64,000 nt of DNA from Bacillus sp. ZZV12-4809 (GCF_009849585.1 NZ_VCRN01000005.1:1-64000), one strand, 5' to 3'; numbered from the stretch's first letter, positions 6,209 through 14,622 are shown. Notes: generated by a model from the sequence alone, not told the origin. Numbers and translations: made by a program.

Positions 6209-8002
6209 TTAAGAGCCTGGAGAGCCAGATGGCGGATTTTCTTTATTATGATTATAGTTATAGATTTCTTTCACAATATCCGCAAAGAGCGGATTAACTC
6301 CTCCTTTGTCTTCAGTAACTTCCAAATTCACGGTTACTAGAGCATATTTTGGATTTTTGTATGGAAAGTATCCAGCAAACCATTTATTGTGAAGCTGCTT
6401 TCCATCAGCCATTATGCCTGTTTCTGCAGTACCGGATTTGCCTGCAACTTCGAAAGGAAGCTCTTTAAACCAGCGGCCGGTCCCTTCTTCATTGATGACT
6501 ACTCCCCTTAGCAGCTTTTGGAGCTTCATAGCGGTATATGGAGCAATGATATCTCCCTGCAGCTTTTGTTTTTCGAATTCTATAAGAGATGTACTGTTTT
6601 TATATTCAATCTCTGATGCAACCCGGACCATTTCTTTTTCCCCTCCTCTGGCTATAGTTGCCATCATGTTGGCCACAGCCAGCGGAGTAGCCCTCACTTC
6701 ATGCTGTCCTATCCCTGTCAGGCCTGCAAAATTACTGTCTTTTTTAGCATCTTCAGATAGAAACACCCGACCTTTTTCTTCGTCTTGCAGCTGTTTAAAA
6801 TCGCTGAAGTGATAAATATCTCCACGCCAGCTTACAGGACCTATTAATGACAGTTTTTCTGCATACTGCTCAAGGAGATCCGGGTTAATATCCTTTAACT
6901 CCTTAGCAATGGATGCAAATGTATTATTACAGCTCCTGGCAAAGCTCTCATCAAAATTTAGCATCCCGTGCTGATATTTAAGATCCGGTTCCCCATTTAT
7001 CTTCCTGCTGCAGTCATATTGCCTTTTAGGATCGTCCAGATCATGATCAATTGCGGCTGCTGCCACCACCGTTTTAAAAACAGATCCCATGATCTGCTGT
7101 TTAATCATATGATTAACCGTTCCTCTGCTTTCTTCATCAAATGGATTATGCTTATTAAGCGCTGGACGCGACACCATTGCCAATACTGAATTCGTCTCTA
7201 TATCCAGAAGGACAATGCCGCCTTTCTTTATCCCATGCTGATCCGCCAATTTTTCTGCCATCATCTGCAAATCATAGTCCAAAGTTGTCTTAATATTGAC
7301 CGGATAAAAGGGGTTTGCAGGCTCAACATATTTTACATCAATGCCAAACAGCGGTCCGCCCGTTCCATCCACATGATAGACAAGTTTTGATGCCCCTTCA
7401 GGAAGCAGGAATTCATCAAAGCTCTTCTCCAAGCCAGTAATCCCAATCATTGTGTCGGAAGACAGATCTTTGTCCGGATACCTTTTTTTAAGCACGTCCT
7501 GATTTTGACCGGTAATTCCAATTAGCTGGGATGCCGGTTTGTCGGAACGGCTGTATTTCTTATCAACAGCAAAGACACCCGGAATTTTCAGGTCATTGAT
7601 TTTTTCCATTTGAGCGTAAGACAGCTGAATGGGTTCCGGGCTCCCAAATGCAAAAGGTTCTTTTGCATTTTCAACAGAATGCCGCAAAGAGTATTCCGAA
7701 GCACCTGTAATTTCAGATATCCTCTTAATATCCCAATCCATTCTTGCGAGGAAGGGGAATAATATAAGAACAGATTTATTTTCGAATGTTAAGGGATTAC
7801 CGCTGCGATCAAGAAAATCCCCCCTCCCGGCATCGATAATCATTTCCTGGGAACGCTGACGGACACTCGCTTCCAAAAGGTTAATTCCCCTGTCAGTAAA
7901 ATGCTCTGTTGAAACCAGCTGCAGCTGTATCAGCCTTCCCAATAGAAAGCAAAGTACAAGGAAACTGACGATAAGCCAGCCAACTGCTCTTTTTCTCCAC
8001 AT
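6209..8002 (-). CDS. pbpI: Penicillin-binding protein PbpI (PBP4b), class B transpeptidase
   Basis: A 597-residue membrane-anchored peptidoglycan transpeptidase. It has one N-terminal helix (about 7-30), a dimerisation/pedestal domain, and the transpeptidase domain with all three catalytic motifs: SVFK (nucleophile Ser307), SCN (357-359) and KSGT (522-525). This marks an active class B enzyme of the PbpI/YrrR type. The ATG at 8002 is preferred over an upstream TTG because MWRKRAVGWL gives a normal positive-inside start. Its ribosome site GAGGTG lies inside the 3' arm of the greA terminator, so expression may depend on read-through or on the state of that hairpin. It lies in the order greA-pbpI-yrrS. 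Confidence 0.93.
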   Translation of the reverse strand: MWRKRAVGWLIVSFLVLCFLLGRLIQLQLVSTEHFTDRGINLLEASVRQRSQEMIIDAGRGDFLDRSGNPLTFENKSVLILFPFLARMDWDIKRISEITGASEYSLRHSVENAKEPFAFGSPEPIQLSYAQMEKINDLKIPGVFAVDKKYSRSDKPASQLIGITGQNQDVLKKRYPDKDLSSDTMIGITGLEKSFDEFLLPEGASKLVYHVDGTGGPLFGIDVKYVEPANPFYPVNIKTTLDYDLQMMAEKLADQHGIKKGGIVLLDIETNSVLAMVSRPALNKHNPFDEESRGTVNHMIKQQIMGSVFKTVVAAAAIDHDLDDPKRQYDCSRKINGEPDLKYQHGMLNFDESFARSCNNTFASIAKELKDINPDLLEQYAEKLSLIGPVSWRGDIYHFSDFKQLQDEEKGRVFLSEDAKKDSNFAGLTGIGQHEVRATPLAVANMMATIARGGEKEMVRVASEIEYKNSTSLIEFEKQKLQGDIIAPYTAMKLQKLLRGVVINEEGTGRWFKELPFEVAGKSGTAETGIMADGKQLHNKWFAGYFPYKNPKYALVTVNLEVTEDKGGVNPLFADIVKEIYNYNHNKENPPSGSPGS

Positions 8003-8033
8003 AAAAAACACCTCGTCAAAAGTTTTGACGAGG
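8003..8033 (-). terminator. greA terminator overlapping the pbpI ribosome site
   Basis: An 11-bp perfect palindromic stem CCTCGTCAAAA/TTTTGACGAGG (8011-8021 with 8023-8033) is followed on the minus strand by TGTTTTTT and then directly by the pbpI ATG. The pbpI Shine-Dalgarno GAGGTG occupies 8009-8014, partly within the stem. Confidence 0.8.
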
Positions 8034-8058
8034 TTTTCTGATTTCAAACCAGCTATTC

Positions 8059-8535
8059 TTATTTAATGGAAACAATGCGTACGTTCATTTCTCCTCCAGG
8101 AGTCTGAACAGTAACTTCGTCTCCAACTGTACGCCCAATTAGGCTTTTGGCGATTGGAGAATCGTTTGAGATTTTTCCTTCAAAAGGATCCGCCTCCGCA
8201 CTTCCTACGATGGTGTAAGTTTCTTCATCTCCATCAGGAAGCTCTACGAACGTAACGGAACGGCCAAGTCCCACAATATCTCCAGCCATTTCTTCCTCTT
8301 GAATGATCTTTGCATTGCGGATCATATTTTCAAGAGTGGTGATCCGGCCTTCAACAAAGGCCTGCTCTTCTTTCGCTGAGTCATACTCTGAGTTCTCGGA
8401 AAGGTCACCGAAGCTTCTTGCGATCTTTATACGTTCAACCACTTCTTTGCGTTTAACCGATTTTAAATATTCCAGTTCCTGCTCAAGTTTTTCTTTACCT
8501 GCCTGTGTCATTGGAAACACTTTTTCTGTAGCCAA
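8059..8535 (-). CDS. greA: Transcription elongation factor GreA
   Basis: A 158-residue factor that stimulates transcript cleavage by backtracked RNA polymerase. The N-terminal coiled coil ends in the acidic tip [14 protein letters not shown], and the C-terminal FKBP-like domain contains [17 protein letters not shown]. The true start is a TTG at 8535 ([10 protein letters not shown]), with AAGGAG 8 nt upstream; the GTG three codons earlier overlaps the ribosome site and cannot use it. The length matches B. subtilis GreA (157 residues). Confidence 0.97.
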   Translation of the reverse strand: MATEKVFPMTQAGKEKLEQELEYLKSVKRKEVVERIKIARSFGDLSENSEYDSAKEEQAFVEGRITTLENMIRNAKIIQEEEMAGDIVGLGRSVTFVELPDGDEETYTIVGSAEADPFEGKISNDSPIAKSLIGRTVGDEVTVQTPGGEMNVRIVSIK

Positions 8536-8628
8536 AACCTTCACTCCTTCGAATTACACATCCTTAAAAGTATGTGTTCTATAATGTATGTACTTCTTTT
8601 TATCATATTTTCAGGAAAATGAACAGGA

Positions 8629-8653
8629 GCGCGTCCTTTTTTAAAGGGCGCGC
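8629..8653. other. GC-rich hairpin between udk and greA
   Basis: An 11-bp stem GCGCGTCCTTT/AAAGGGCGCGC with one G-U pair and a 3-nt loop lies in the 251-nt gap between udk and greA. No T-run follows on either strand, so it is an RNA hairpin of unclear role or a weak terminator for udk. I see no gene in the gap. Confidence 0.5.
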
Positions 8654-8786
8654 AGATCATCTTTTTATATTGACTAGCTCTGAAAGATTTAGCTGCTGAC
8701 GATTATATTGAGGTCAGGTAAGCACTGTCTTACACAGCCACTCGGTAAAAGGATAATTCCTAGAGAACATTTTCAATGCTATTGTT

Positions 8787-9422
8787 TCATAAAAATGACT
8801 TTTGTTCAAGAATTGTTTGAATTTTTGTGACCATTAAATCGATGGCAACGTAATTATGACCGCCTTCAGGAATAATGATGTCAGCATATCTCTTCGTCGG
8901 CTCAATAAACTGATTATGCATAGGCCGAACCACATTTACATATTGTTCTATGACTGAATCCATGGTGCGTCCCCGCTCTTTAATATCCCTGAATAAGCGC
9001 CGGATAATACGCAGATCGGCATCCGTATCCACATATAATTTCATATCCATCAGATCACGGAGCCTCTCATCCTCAAGAATCAGAATGCCTTCTAAGATAA
9101 TGACATCCTTCGGTTCAACTTCAATTACTTCTTCAGATCTTGTATGCATGGCATAATCATATACAGGCTTTCTAATCGGCTCATATCTCAGCAGGCTTTC
9201 GATATGTTCAATAAGCAAATCGTTATCAAATGCAAGCGGATGGTCATAATTCGTTTTCAATCTTTCTTCAAAAGGAAGATGAGTCTGATCCTTATAATAA
9301 TAATCCTGCTCGATCATAAGGATGGAATGTCCTTTGAATCGATCATAAATCGCTTTGGTTACGCTTGTTTTACCTGAGCCGGATCCGCCGGCCACCCCTA
9401 TTACAACGGGTTTGCGTTTCAT
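8787..9422 (-). CDS. udk: Uridine kinase
   Basis: A 211-residue cytosolic kinase that phosphorylates uridine and cytidine in pyrimidine salvage. The P-loop [14 protein letters not shown] is at residues 8-21; the substrate segment [17 protein letters not shown] and the lid region with REVRP-like arginines ([14 protein letters not shown]) follow. Its start lies 3 nt downstream of the trhP2 stop, so it is the last gene of the trmR-trhP1-trhP2-udk transcription unit. Confidence 0.97.
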   Translation of the reverse strand: MKRKPVVIGVAGGSGSGKTSVTKAIYDRFKGHSILMIEQDYYYKDQTHLPFEERLKTNYDHPLAFDNDLLIEHIESLLRYEPIRKPVYDYAMHTRSEEVIEVEPKDVIILEGILILEDERLRDLMDMKLYVDTDADLRIIRRLFRDIKERGRTMDSVIEQYVNVVRPMHNQFIEPTKRYADIIIPEGGHNYVAIDLMVTKIQTILEQKSFL

Positions 9423-9425
9423 AGA

Positions 9426-10694
9426 TTAGAGCTCCTTTCGCATCATGTTGTCAGGGTAAACCGGCTTATCAACCTTAAATTGAACAATTTGAAGCGGATG
9501 ACGTGCAGCATCCAGCTCATGGCCTTTTTCATCCCAAATTTTATCGATGACTTGTGTAAAGTTCTCAATTTCAGGGCCAAAGAACTCGACTTCCTCACCA
9601 GGCATAAATTTGTTTCTCTGCTGAAGAGTAACAATCTTTGTATCCGGATTGTAATCAAGAACAAGCCCCACGAAATCGATATTCGTCTTTTTGCTATGAT
9701 TTCCAAACATTTGCTCTTTATACCCTGGGACTCCTTCAAAGAAAGCGGGTGCTGTTTCACGGTTAGCACATTTATCAAGCTCTTCAAGCCATTCCTGCCT
9801 AATCTGGAAGTTATCCGGATCTGCACAATATGCATCAATTACTTTACGGTACACACTTACTACAGTTGCAATGTAATGGATGGATTTCATGCGCCCTTCA
9901 ATTTTCAAGCTGTCAATTCCCAGTTCAATCATACGGGGAATTGACTCTATCAGCTTAAGGTCTTTAGGACTCATTGCAAATGGAGCATCTCCTTCGCTGA
10001 ATAAAGGAACTTCATTCTCGCCTTCAAGCTGGTATAAGTCATAATCCCAGCGGCAGGACTGGCAGCAGCCGCCCCTGTTGGAATCACGTGCTGTCATATG
10101 GTTGCTTAGAGTACAGCGTCCGGAATAGGCAATACACATCGCCCCATGAATGAAGGTTTCAATTTCAATGTCAACCTTCTCCTTCATTTCTTTAATTTCC
10201 TCCGCACTTGTTTCACGCGCAAGAACTACACGCTCCAGCCCTTCTTCCTTCCAAAACTCAACTGCCTTCCAGTTGGAAAGGGATTGCTGCGTGCTTAAAT
10301 GAACTTCAATTTCCGGTGCAACACGGCGGCAGGTTTCGATGATAAGCGGATCAGCCACAATGATTCCTGCTACTCCTGCTTCTTTGAGGCCAAGCAAATA
10401 TTCCTCAAGACCATCAATATTTTCGTTATGAGCGAAAATATTGGTTGTAACATAAATCTTAGCTCCATATTTTTTGGCGAATTCCACGCCTTCTTTCATT
10501 TCTTCAAAAGTGAAGTTGCCTGCATTTGAGCGAAGGCCATATTCCTGACCGCCGATAAACACAGCGTCCGCACCATAGTGAACGGCGATTTTCAGCTTTT
10601 CAAGGTTTCCTGCCGGAGCAAGCAATTCAGGCTTTTTTACAATAACCCGTTTGCCGTTGACAATTTCGGAAATTTTATCTTTTACCGCTGCCAT
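9426..10694 (-). CDS. trhP2: tRNA U34 hydroxylation protein TrhP2 (peptidase U32 family, YrrO)
   Basis: A 422-residue U32-family protein that, with TrhP1, makes 5-hydroxyuridine at tRNA position 34 (role known for B. subtilis YrrN/YrrO). It has an N-terminal barrel starting KKPELLAPAGNLEKL and the family signature ETFIHGAMCIAYSGRC with conserved cysteines, followed by CCQSCRWDY; these Cys residues probably bind an iron-sulfur cluster. The ATG has AGGAGGAAG upstream. trhP1 lies 35 nt upstream and udk starts 3 nt downstream, so the genes are co-transcribed. Confidence 0.93.
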   Translation of the reverse strand: MAAVKDKISEIVNGKRVIVKKPELLAPAGNLEKLKIAVHYGADAVFIGGQEYGLRSNAGNFTFEEMKEGVEFAKKYGAKIYVTTNIFAHNENIDGLEEYLLGLKEAGVAGIIVADPLIIETCRRVAPEIEVHLSTQQSLSNWKAVEFWKEEGLERVVLARETSAEEIKEMKEKVDIEIETFIHGAMCIAYSGRCTLSNHMTARDSNRGGCCQSCRWDYDLYQLEGENEVPLFSEGDAPFAMSPKDLKLIESIPRMIELGIDSLKIEGRMKSIHYIATVVSVYRKVIDAYCADPDNFQIRQEWLEELDKCANRETAPAFFEGVPGYKEQMFGNHSKKTNIDFVGLVLDYNPDTKIVTLQQRNKFMPGEEVEFFGPEIENFTQVIDKIWDEKGHELDAARHPLQIVQFKVDKPVYPDNMMRKEL

Positions 10695-10729
10695 AGAGCT
10701 TCCTCCTCTTTCTTTTTTATATTATCAAA

Positions 10730-11659
10730 TCAGTAGACGGTTTCTTTAAAGAAGAATCCAGTATCCAGCGGGCGATTCGCGGGCTGAATTTCTTCAACTT
10801 CAGTGAGAAGTCCATCCTTACTTTCATCGTATTGGTCCGGGTCTTCAACACATAAGTCAATAGCTTTTCTGTAGAGTTTTGTCACTTCAATGATATATTC
10901 AGGTGATTTTAATATCCCGTCAATTTTAAATGAGTCAATGCCAGCTTCAATCATTTCCTGCAGTTCATCTATAATGCAGATGTCATTTGGACTCATGATA
11001 TGAGTGCCATTTTCATCTTCGAAAATCGGGTATTTATTTTCCCGCTCCTTATCGTGAAGGAACATACTTTTTTCCTGTTTGCGGTTTTCAATCTCAAGGG
11101 CTTTTCCCTGGTATTCATAGTAATTACCAAGCAGGGAGCGCTTTGACTGGAACATGGCAGTCATGCCATGAACCTGCACTTCTATTTCTACGTCGGCATT
11201 TTCTTTTATTTCAATGATGGCATCCATATTAACCTCTCTAGCAAGGACTGCACGTTTAGCGCCTTTTCTGCCCCAGTAATTGCAGGTATACCAGTTTGTA
11301 GCAGTTGTTTCAGTATTCCAATGGAGCTTCATGTCCGGGGCAGCCGAGCGCGCAGCCATTAATACAGCCGGATCCCCAAAAATGATAGCATCAGCACTTA
11401 CTTCTTTTAAGAAGCTGATATAACCTTCAAGCTCAGGCACTTTATCATTATGAAATAATGCGTTCATCGCTACATACACTTTTTTTCCGTGTCTGTGGGC
11501 GATTTCCACCGCTTCCTTTACATCTTCCCTTGTGAATTCCCCAGCAAGCCTCAGTCCATATCGCTGTTCCCCTACAACAAAGGCATCTGCGCCTGCAGAC
11601 ACAAGTGTCTCGATATCTTCGACACTTGTTGGTGTCACTAACAGTTCAGGTTTTTTCAT
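10730..11659 (-). CDS. trhP1: tRNA U34 hydroxylation protein TrhP1 (peptidase U32 family, YrrN)
   Basis: A 309-residue U32-family partner of TrhP2. It has the same barrel start (MKKPELLVTPTSVED), but the cysteine signature is degenerate: the position equivalent to HGAMCIAYSGRC reads HGMTAMFQSKRS, without cysteine. It is therefore probably a non-cluster subunit that needs TrhP2. The ATG at 11659 is chosen because GAGGTG precedes it by 6 nt; a GTG at 11668 would overlap the trmR stop (GTGA). The gene follows trmR immediately, which points to translational coupling. Confidence 0.92.
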   Translation of the reverse strand: MKKPELLVTPTSVEDIETLVSAGADAFVVGEQRYGLRLAGEFTREDVKEAVEIAHRHGKKVYVAMNALFHNDKVPELEGYISFLKEVSADAIIFGDPAVLMAARSAAPDMKLHWNTETTATNWYTCNYWGRKGAKRAVLAREVNMDAIIEIKENADVEIEVQVHGMTAMFQSKRSLLGNYYEYQGKALEIENRKQEKSMFLHDKERENKYPIFEDENGTHIMSPNDICIIDELQEMIEAGIDSFKIDGILKSPEYIIEVTKLYRKAIDLCVEDPDQYDESKDGLLTEVEEIQPANRPLDTGFFFKETVY

Positions 11660-11664
11660 TCTAA

Positions 11665-12300
11665 TCACCTCTTTTTACTAATTGCCACGCCATCCCCAAC
11701 AGGCAAAATAACTGTATGGTATTCAGGATGACTCATTAACCACTTATTAAACAAATCAATTTTTCTAACCATATTCCGAATGCGCTTATTTTCTATTTCT
11801 GATTCACACACAAGGCCTTTAAAAAGGACATTGTCTGTAATAATCACTCCGTCATTGGAGAGAAAGCGGGAATAAATTTCAAAAAAGCGCTGATATTGGC
11901 CCTTTGCTGCATCGATAAAAATAGCATCATATGGTCCGTATTTTTCAATGTCTTCTCCGACTTCAAGGGCATCTCCTTTTATGATCAGGATTTGCTCCTT
12001 TTTCCCTGCCTCATCTATATACTGTTCTGCAAGCAGGTAACGTTCCTCATCGCGTTCAATTGTTACAATTTTCGAATCTGGGACAGCAAACGCCATTCTT
12101 AGTGCTGAATAGCCGATTGCAGTGCCTACTTCAAGAATCATTTTCGGTTTTTGAATGCGCAAAAGCTGAAGCATTGCCTCAATTCCTACCAGCTCCATAA
12201 TCGGAACATTGTGCACTTTGGCATATTGCTCCATTTTGCCCAATAACTCGGATCTTTCGGGTACTATTTCCTCTATATATGCATGCAGCTTATCGTTCAT
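11665..12300 (-). CDS. trmR: tRNA 5-hydroxyuridine methyltransferase TrmR (YrrM)
   Basis: A class I S-adenosylmethionine-dependent O-methyltransferase of 211 residues that converts 5-hydroxyuridine 34 to 5-methoxyuridine in tRNA (function known for B. subtilis YrrM). The SAM motif is KMILEVGTAIGYSALRMA, followed by IERDEER, and the metal/catalytic segment is YDAIFIDAAKGQYQRF and ITDNVLFKG. The ATG at 12300 is in frame with a TTG directly upstream; GAGGTG lies 8-11 nt before them. The genes for the enzymes that make its substrate, trhP1 and trhP2, follow directly. A structured leader lies upstream (12393-12484). Confidence 0.93.
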   Translation of the reverse strand: MNDKLHAYIEEIVPERSELLGKMEQYAKVHNVPIMELVGIEAMLQLLRIQKPKMILEVGTAIGYSALRMAFAVPDSKIVTIERDEERYLLAEQYIDEAGKKEQILIIKGDALEVGEDIEKYGPYDAIFIDAAKGQYQRFFEIYSRFLSNDGVIITDNVLFKGLVCESEIENKRIRNMVRKIDLFNKWLMSHPEYHTVILPVGDGVAISKKR

Positions 12301-12392
12301 CAAGCTGGCTTCACCTCGATCAGACGTAATATTATGATCAAGCTGCGGCACAAAGATACTCACGGTCGCAGCCGCTTTTCTATTTAGGCATG

Positions 12393-12484
12393 AAAAAAAT
12401 AGCGTTCACAGATAGGATGTGAAAATGCACTGTACTGCATTCCGGCTAGATGCCTTATCCATGCTTGTCCGTGATTCACGCTAT
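12393..12484 (-). ncRNA. Structured RNA with U-tract upstream of trmR (or overlapping 31-codon ORF)
   Basis: On the minus strand ATAGCGT (12478-12484) pairs with ACGCTAT (12399-12405) to close a long structure that ends in seven U (12393-12399). Inside are AATGCA/TGCATT around a 6-nt loop and UUCACA/UGUGAA around a loop containing AUCCUAUC. The layout is that of a terminator with an elaborate stem or an attenuator, 93 nt before trmR. An alternative reading is a GTG-started 31-codon frame at 12384-12479 (VNHGQAWIRHLAGMQYSAFS, then HPICERYFFHA), but it lacks a clear ribosome site. No known riboswitch class fits. Confidence 0.45.
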
Positions 12485-12498
12485 CGGGAAGCCATATA

Positions 12499-12620
12499 AA
12501 TCAGTGGGGAGTGCTTTCTCCCTGCTGATTGTTAGTTTAGGCCCACAGGAAGTTGGTCATAAAGACGTTGCCACAGGATGTGGCTTTTAGCCTTTGTTCT
12601 TCTTTTAGAGCCTTTACGGG
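12499..12620 (-). ncRNA. UCCU-loop structured RNA, copy 1 (Bacillaceae-1-like)
   Basis: Read on the minus strand this segment has a hairpin GCCAC-AUCCU-GUGGC (12570-12584), a hairpin with a UUCCU loop closed by AC/GU (12540-12558), and a 13-bp stem at 12499-12511/12518-12530. The same arrangement recurs at 51092-51210 with most positions identical and compensatory changes in the last stem. Paired loops of the type RUCCU are what I recall for the Bacillaceae-1 RNA motif. It lies between mltG and trmR. Confidence 0.55.
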
Positions 12621-12720
12621 CAGTTTTCCCCCACTTATCCTCCCTTGTTTCCTCTGAGTCTTGAAGTGGAATCTTACACTGCCTGTAGACTGGGATAAAA
12701 CACCTGATCTATTTTACCAT

Positions 12721-12757
12721 AAGTAAAAGGGGAATGCCATATCTGCACATTCCCCTT
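12721..12757 (-). terminator. mltG terminator
   Basis: A 10-bp perfect stem AAGGGGAATG/CATTCCCCTT (12727-12736 with 12748-12757) with an 11-nt loop, ending on the minus strand in TTTTACTT. It is 8 nt past the mltG stop, so mltG is not simply co-transcribed with trmR. Confidence 0.7.
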
Positions 12758-12764
12758 CCTTAAT

Positions 12765-13898
12765 TTAATTATTCGATATATGCTGTGCCTTTTTTTGATT
12801 ATGCTCGTCCAGTGTCTTTGAGAAAAGAACTTCTCCTGTTGATGTGGCCAGGAAGTATAAGTAATCTGTTTCTGCAGGCACCAATGCTGCTTCAATTGAG
12901 GAAACACCTGCATTTGAAATTGGCCCAGGTGTCAGTCCAGGATACTTATATGTGTTGTATGGTGAGTCGATCTCTAAGTCTTTATATAAAACCCTGGATT
13001 TATGCTCACCATGGGCATACAGGACAGTCGGATCTGTCTGCAGTGGCATTCCCGTGTCAATCCGATTGTAGAAAACACTCGCAATCTGATCACGGTCTAC
13101 TTTTGCCGTTGCTTCTTCCTCTATGAGAGATGCCATTGTCAATAGTTTGTGTGGAGTGTATTCCCGTTTGTCCATATCAGCACTATACTCTTTCATAACT
13201 GATGCAGTTTTATCAAGCATAACTTTGACAATTTCCTCTATAGTTGTATCTTCTTTGTAAAATGGATAGGTCGCCGGAAATAGGTATCCCTCAAGAGGAT
13301 ATTTTATATTTTCAGCCAGGATTTCCTTCGTCAGCAATTCAGGATATTCCGCCATTAAAGACTTAATAAAAGCTTTATCATTAAGCTTTTTCAAGACATC
13401 TTCAGGTTTTTTATCCGTTTTTTCTGCAATAATCCCCGCTATTTGCTCCAGCTGTTTTCCTTCTGGAATGGTGATTTTGAATGCTACCTCTTCCATTACC
13501 TTGCCTGTTTTTAAGCTATCCAGGATCTCCTTCATATTCATTGAAGGCTTCAATGAATATTCTCCTGCCATGAATCCAGCTTCATTTTTAAATTTCACAT
13601 AATATTTAAAAACACGAGCATCCCTGATAATTCCATTCTCTTCGAGAACAGTGCCAATTCCTGTAACAGATGATCCGATTGGTATCTCTACTTTCTTGGA
13701 CTTATTATTATCGGGATCAACAGGCTTTAAAGCTGAATTAATATAGAAATATCCGCCGCCGATCACTGCAGCAGCTGAGATCAATAATATAATTGCAACT
13801 ATCAGTACAATTTTACGGACCACTTTTGCTTCACCTTGGCGCTCAATCATTTTTTGGCGTATTATATCTTTTTTCCCTTTTTGATCGTCTGCTGACAT
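12765..13898 (-). CDS. mltG: Endolytic murein transglycosylase MltG (YrrL)
   Basis: A 377-residue membrane-anchored lytic transglycosylase that cleaves nascent glycan strands and sets their length. It has a cytoplasmic basic N-terminus, one membrane helix (about residues 30-50), a LysM-like subdomain (IPIGSSVTGIGTVLEENGII) and the YceG/MltG catalytic domain. The catalytic glutamate is in ASLIEEEA, and the family motifs LEGYLFPATYPF, SVFYNRI, LQTDPTVLYA and PGPISNAG are all present. The ATG at 13898 has GGGGGGAT just upstream. The gene stands between trmR and yrzB as in B. subtilis. Confidence 0.95.
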   Translation of the reverse strand: MSADDQKGKKDIIRQKMIERQGEAKVVRKIVLIVAIILLISAAAVIGGGYFYINSALKPVDPDNNKSKKVEIPIGSSVTGIGTVLEENGIIRDARVFKYYVKFKNEAGFMAGEYSLKPSMNMKEILDSLKTGKVMEEVAFKITIPEGKQLEQIAGIIAEKTDKKPEDVLKKLNDKAFIKSLMAEYPELLTKEILAENIKYPLEGYLFPATYPFYKEDTTIEEIVKVMLDKTASVMKEYSADMDKREYTPHKLLTMASLIEEEATAKVDRDQIASVFYNRIDTGMPLQTDPTVLYAHGEHKSRVLYKDLEIDSPYNTYKYPGLTPGPISNAGVSSIEAALVPAETDYLYFLATSTGEVLFSKTLDEHNQKKAQHISNN

Positions 13899-14292
13899 CT
13901 CATATCCCCCCCGTTCCAAAGACGTTGGCTTTTTAAATGGCTCTTTTCATAAAAAATGTTGTTAACCTTTCCATTTTATCCCCTAACTCTCGCGGGAATT
14001 TGAATAGGCTTCCTTCCTTGTGTGAACAATGCATGAATGTATTTCGATGATCTCACCTTCGCTGCAATTATTACAAAACAACAGCCCCGTCATTATAGCC
14101 TTGTGAATTAACTGCATTTCATGCCAACTTGCCTAGGAAAAACTTCATTCTTTATGTTTCCTGATACGTCACGGCTTATTATACTATATTTTCTTTTTGA
14201 AGTCGCAGGATATTACAAAAACCCAAAAGATTCGCCATTAAACTTCAAATTTCACACTTTGTATTTTCACTCAATTCACCGGAGTAAATAAG
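13899..14292 (-). other. Non-coding gap upstream of mltG with long leader
   Basis: This stretch of nearly 400 nt has no convincing gene. On the minus strand a TATAAT -10 box (14178-14183) would give a leader of about 270 nt, although no good -35 is visible. A 13-codon frame MERLTTFFMKRAI (13933-13974) with AGGGGATAAA before its ATG ends 34 nt before the mltG start and could be a leader peptide. I see no riboswitch consensus. Confidence 0.3.
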
Positions 14293-14325
14293 CAAAAAAA
14301 AAACTGGCCCGGGGGCCAGTTTTTT
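14293..14325. terminator. Terminator of the ruvX-yrzB unit
   Basis: An 8-bp GC-rich stem AACTGGCC/GGCCAGTT (14302-14309 with 14314-14321) with a 4-nt loop and long A and T runs on both sides. It touches the yrzB stop at 14324. Confidence 0.9.
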
Positions 14326-14608
14326 AATCTTCCTGCTCATCAAGGAATGTGTTTAACATTTCTTCAATTAGATCCCATTCCTCTTCTGTCTCGATTGGCT
14401 GCAGTTCTCCATCCTTGCTGTCTTCGCTTGGGCTGAATGCTGATGCGTGAATTTCAATTTCTTCATCATCATTTTCATCTGCCCCTACTGGATAGTAAAG
14501 GACATATGACTTGCCGAATTCATCCGAATCAAACGTGAACAATACTTCGCAAAGCTGCTCGTTGCCTTCCTCGTCAATTACAGTAATGTTGTTATCTCCA
14601 TGGTTCAT
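14324..14608 (-). CDS. yrzB: YrzB, DUF1292 family protein
   Basis: A 94-residue very acidic protein starting [20 protein letters not shown], with a beta-rich first half ([20 protein letters not shown]) and an acidic C-terminal helix ending [13 protein letters not shown]. This is the DUF1292 family, widespread in Firmicutes next to ruvX and ireB; the function is unknown. It lies 14 nt after ruvX and shares its transcript. A terminator overlaps its stop codon. Confidence 0.92.
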   Translation of the reverse strand: MNHGDNNITVIDEEGNEQLCEVLFTFDSDEFGKSYVLYYPVGADENDDEEIEIHASAFSPSEDSKDGELQPIETEEEWDLIEEMLNTFLDEQED

Positions 14609-14622
14609 TTCTGTTCACCTCA

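Noticed and set aside
8003-8047. TTG start at 8047 for pbpI
   Set aside because: The extension translates through the greA terminator; the ATG at 8002 gives a normal membrane-anchor start.
8629-8653. GC hairpin as terminator of udk
   Set aside because: No T-run on either side, so it is listed only as a hairpin.
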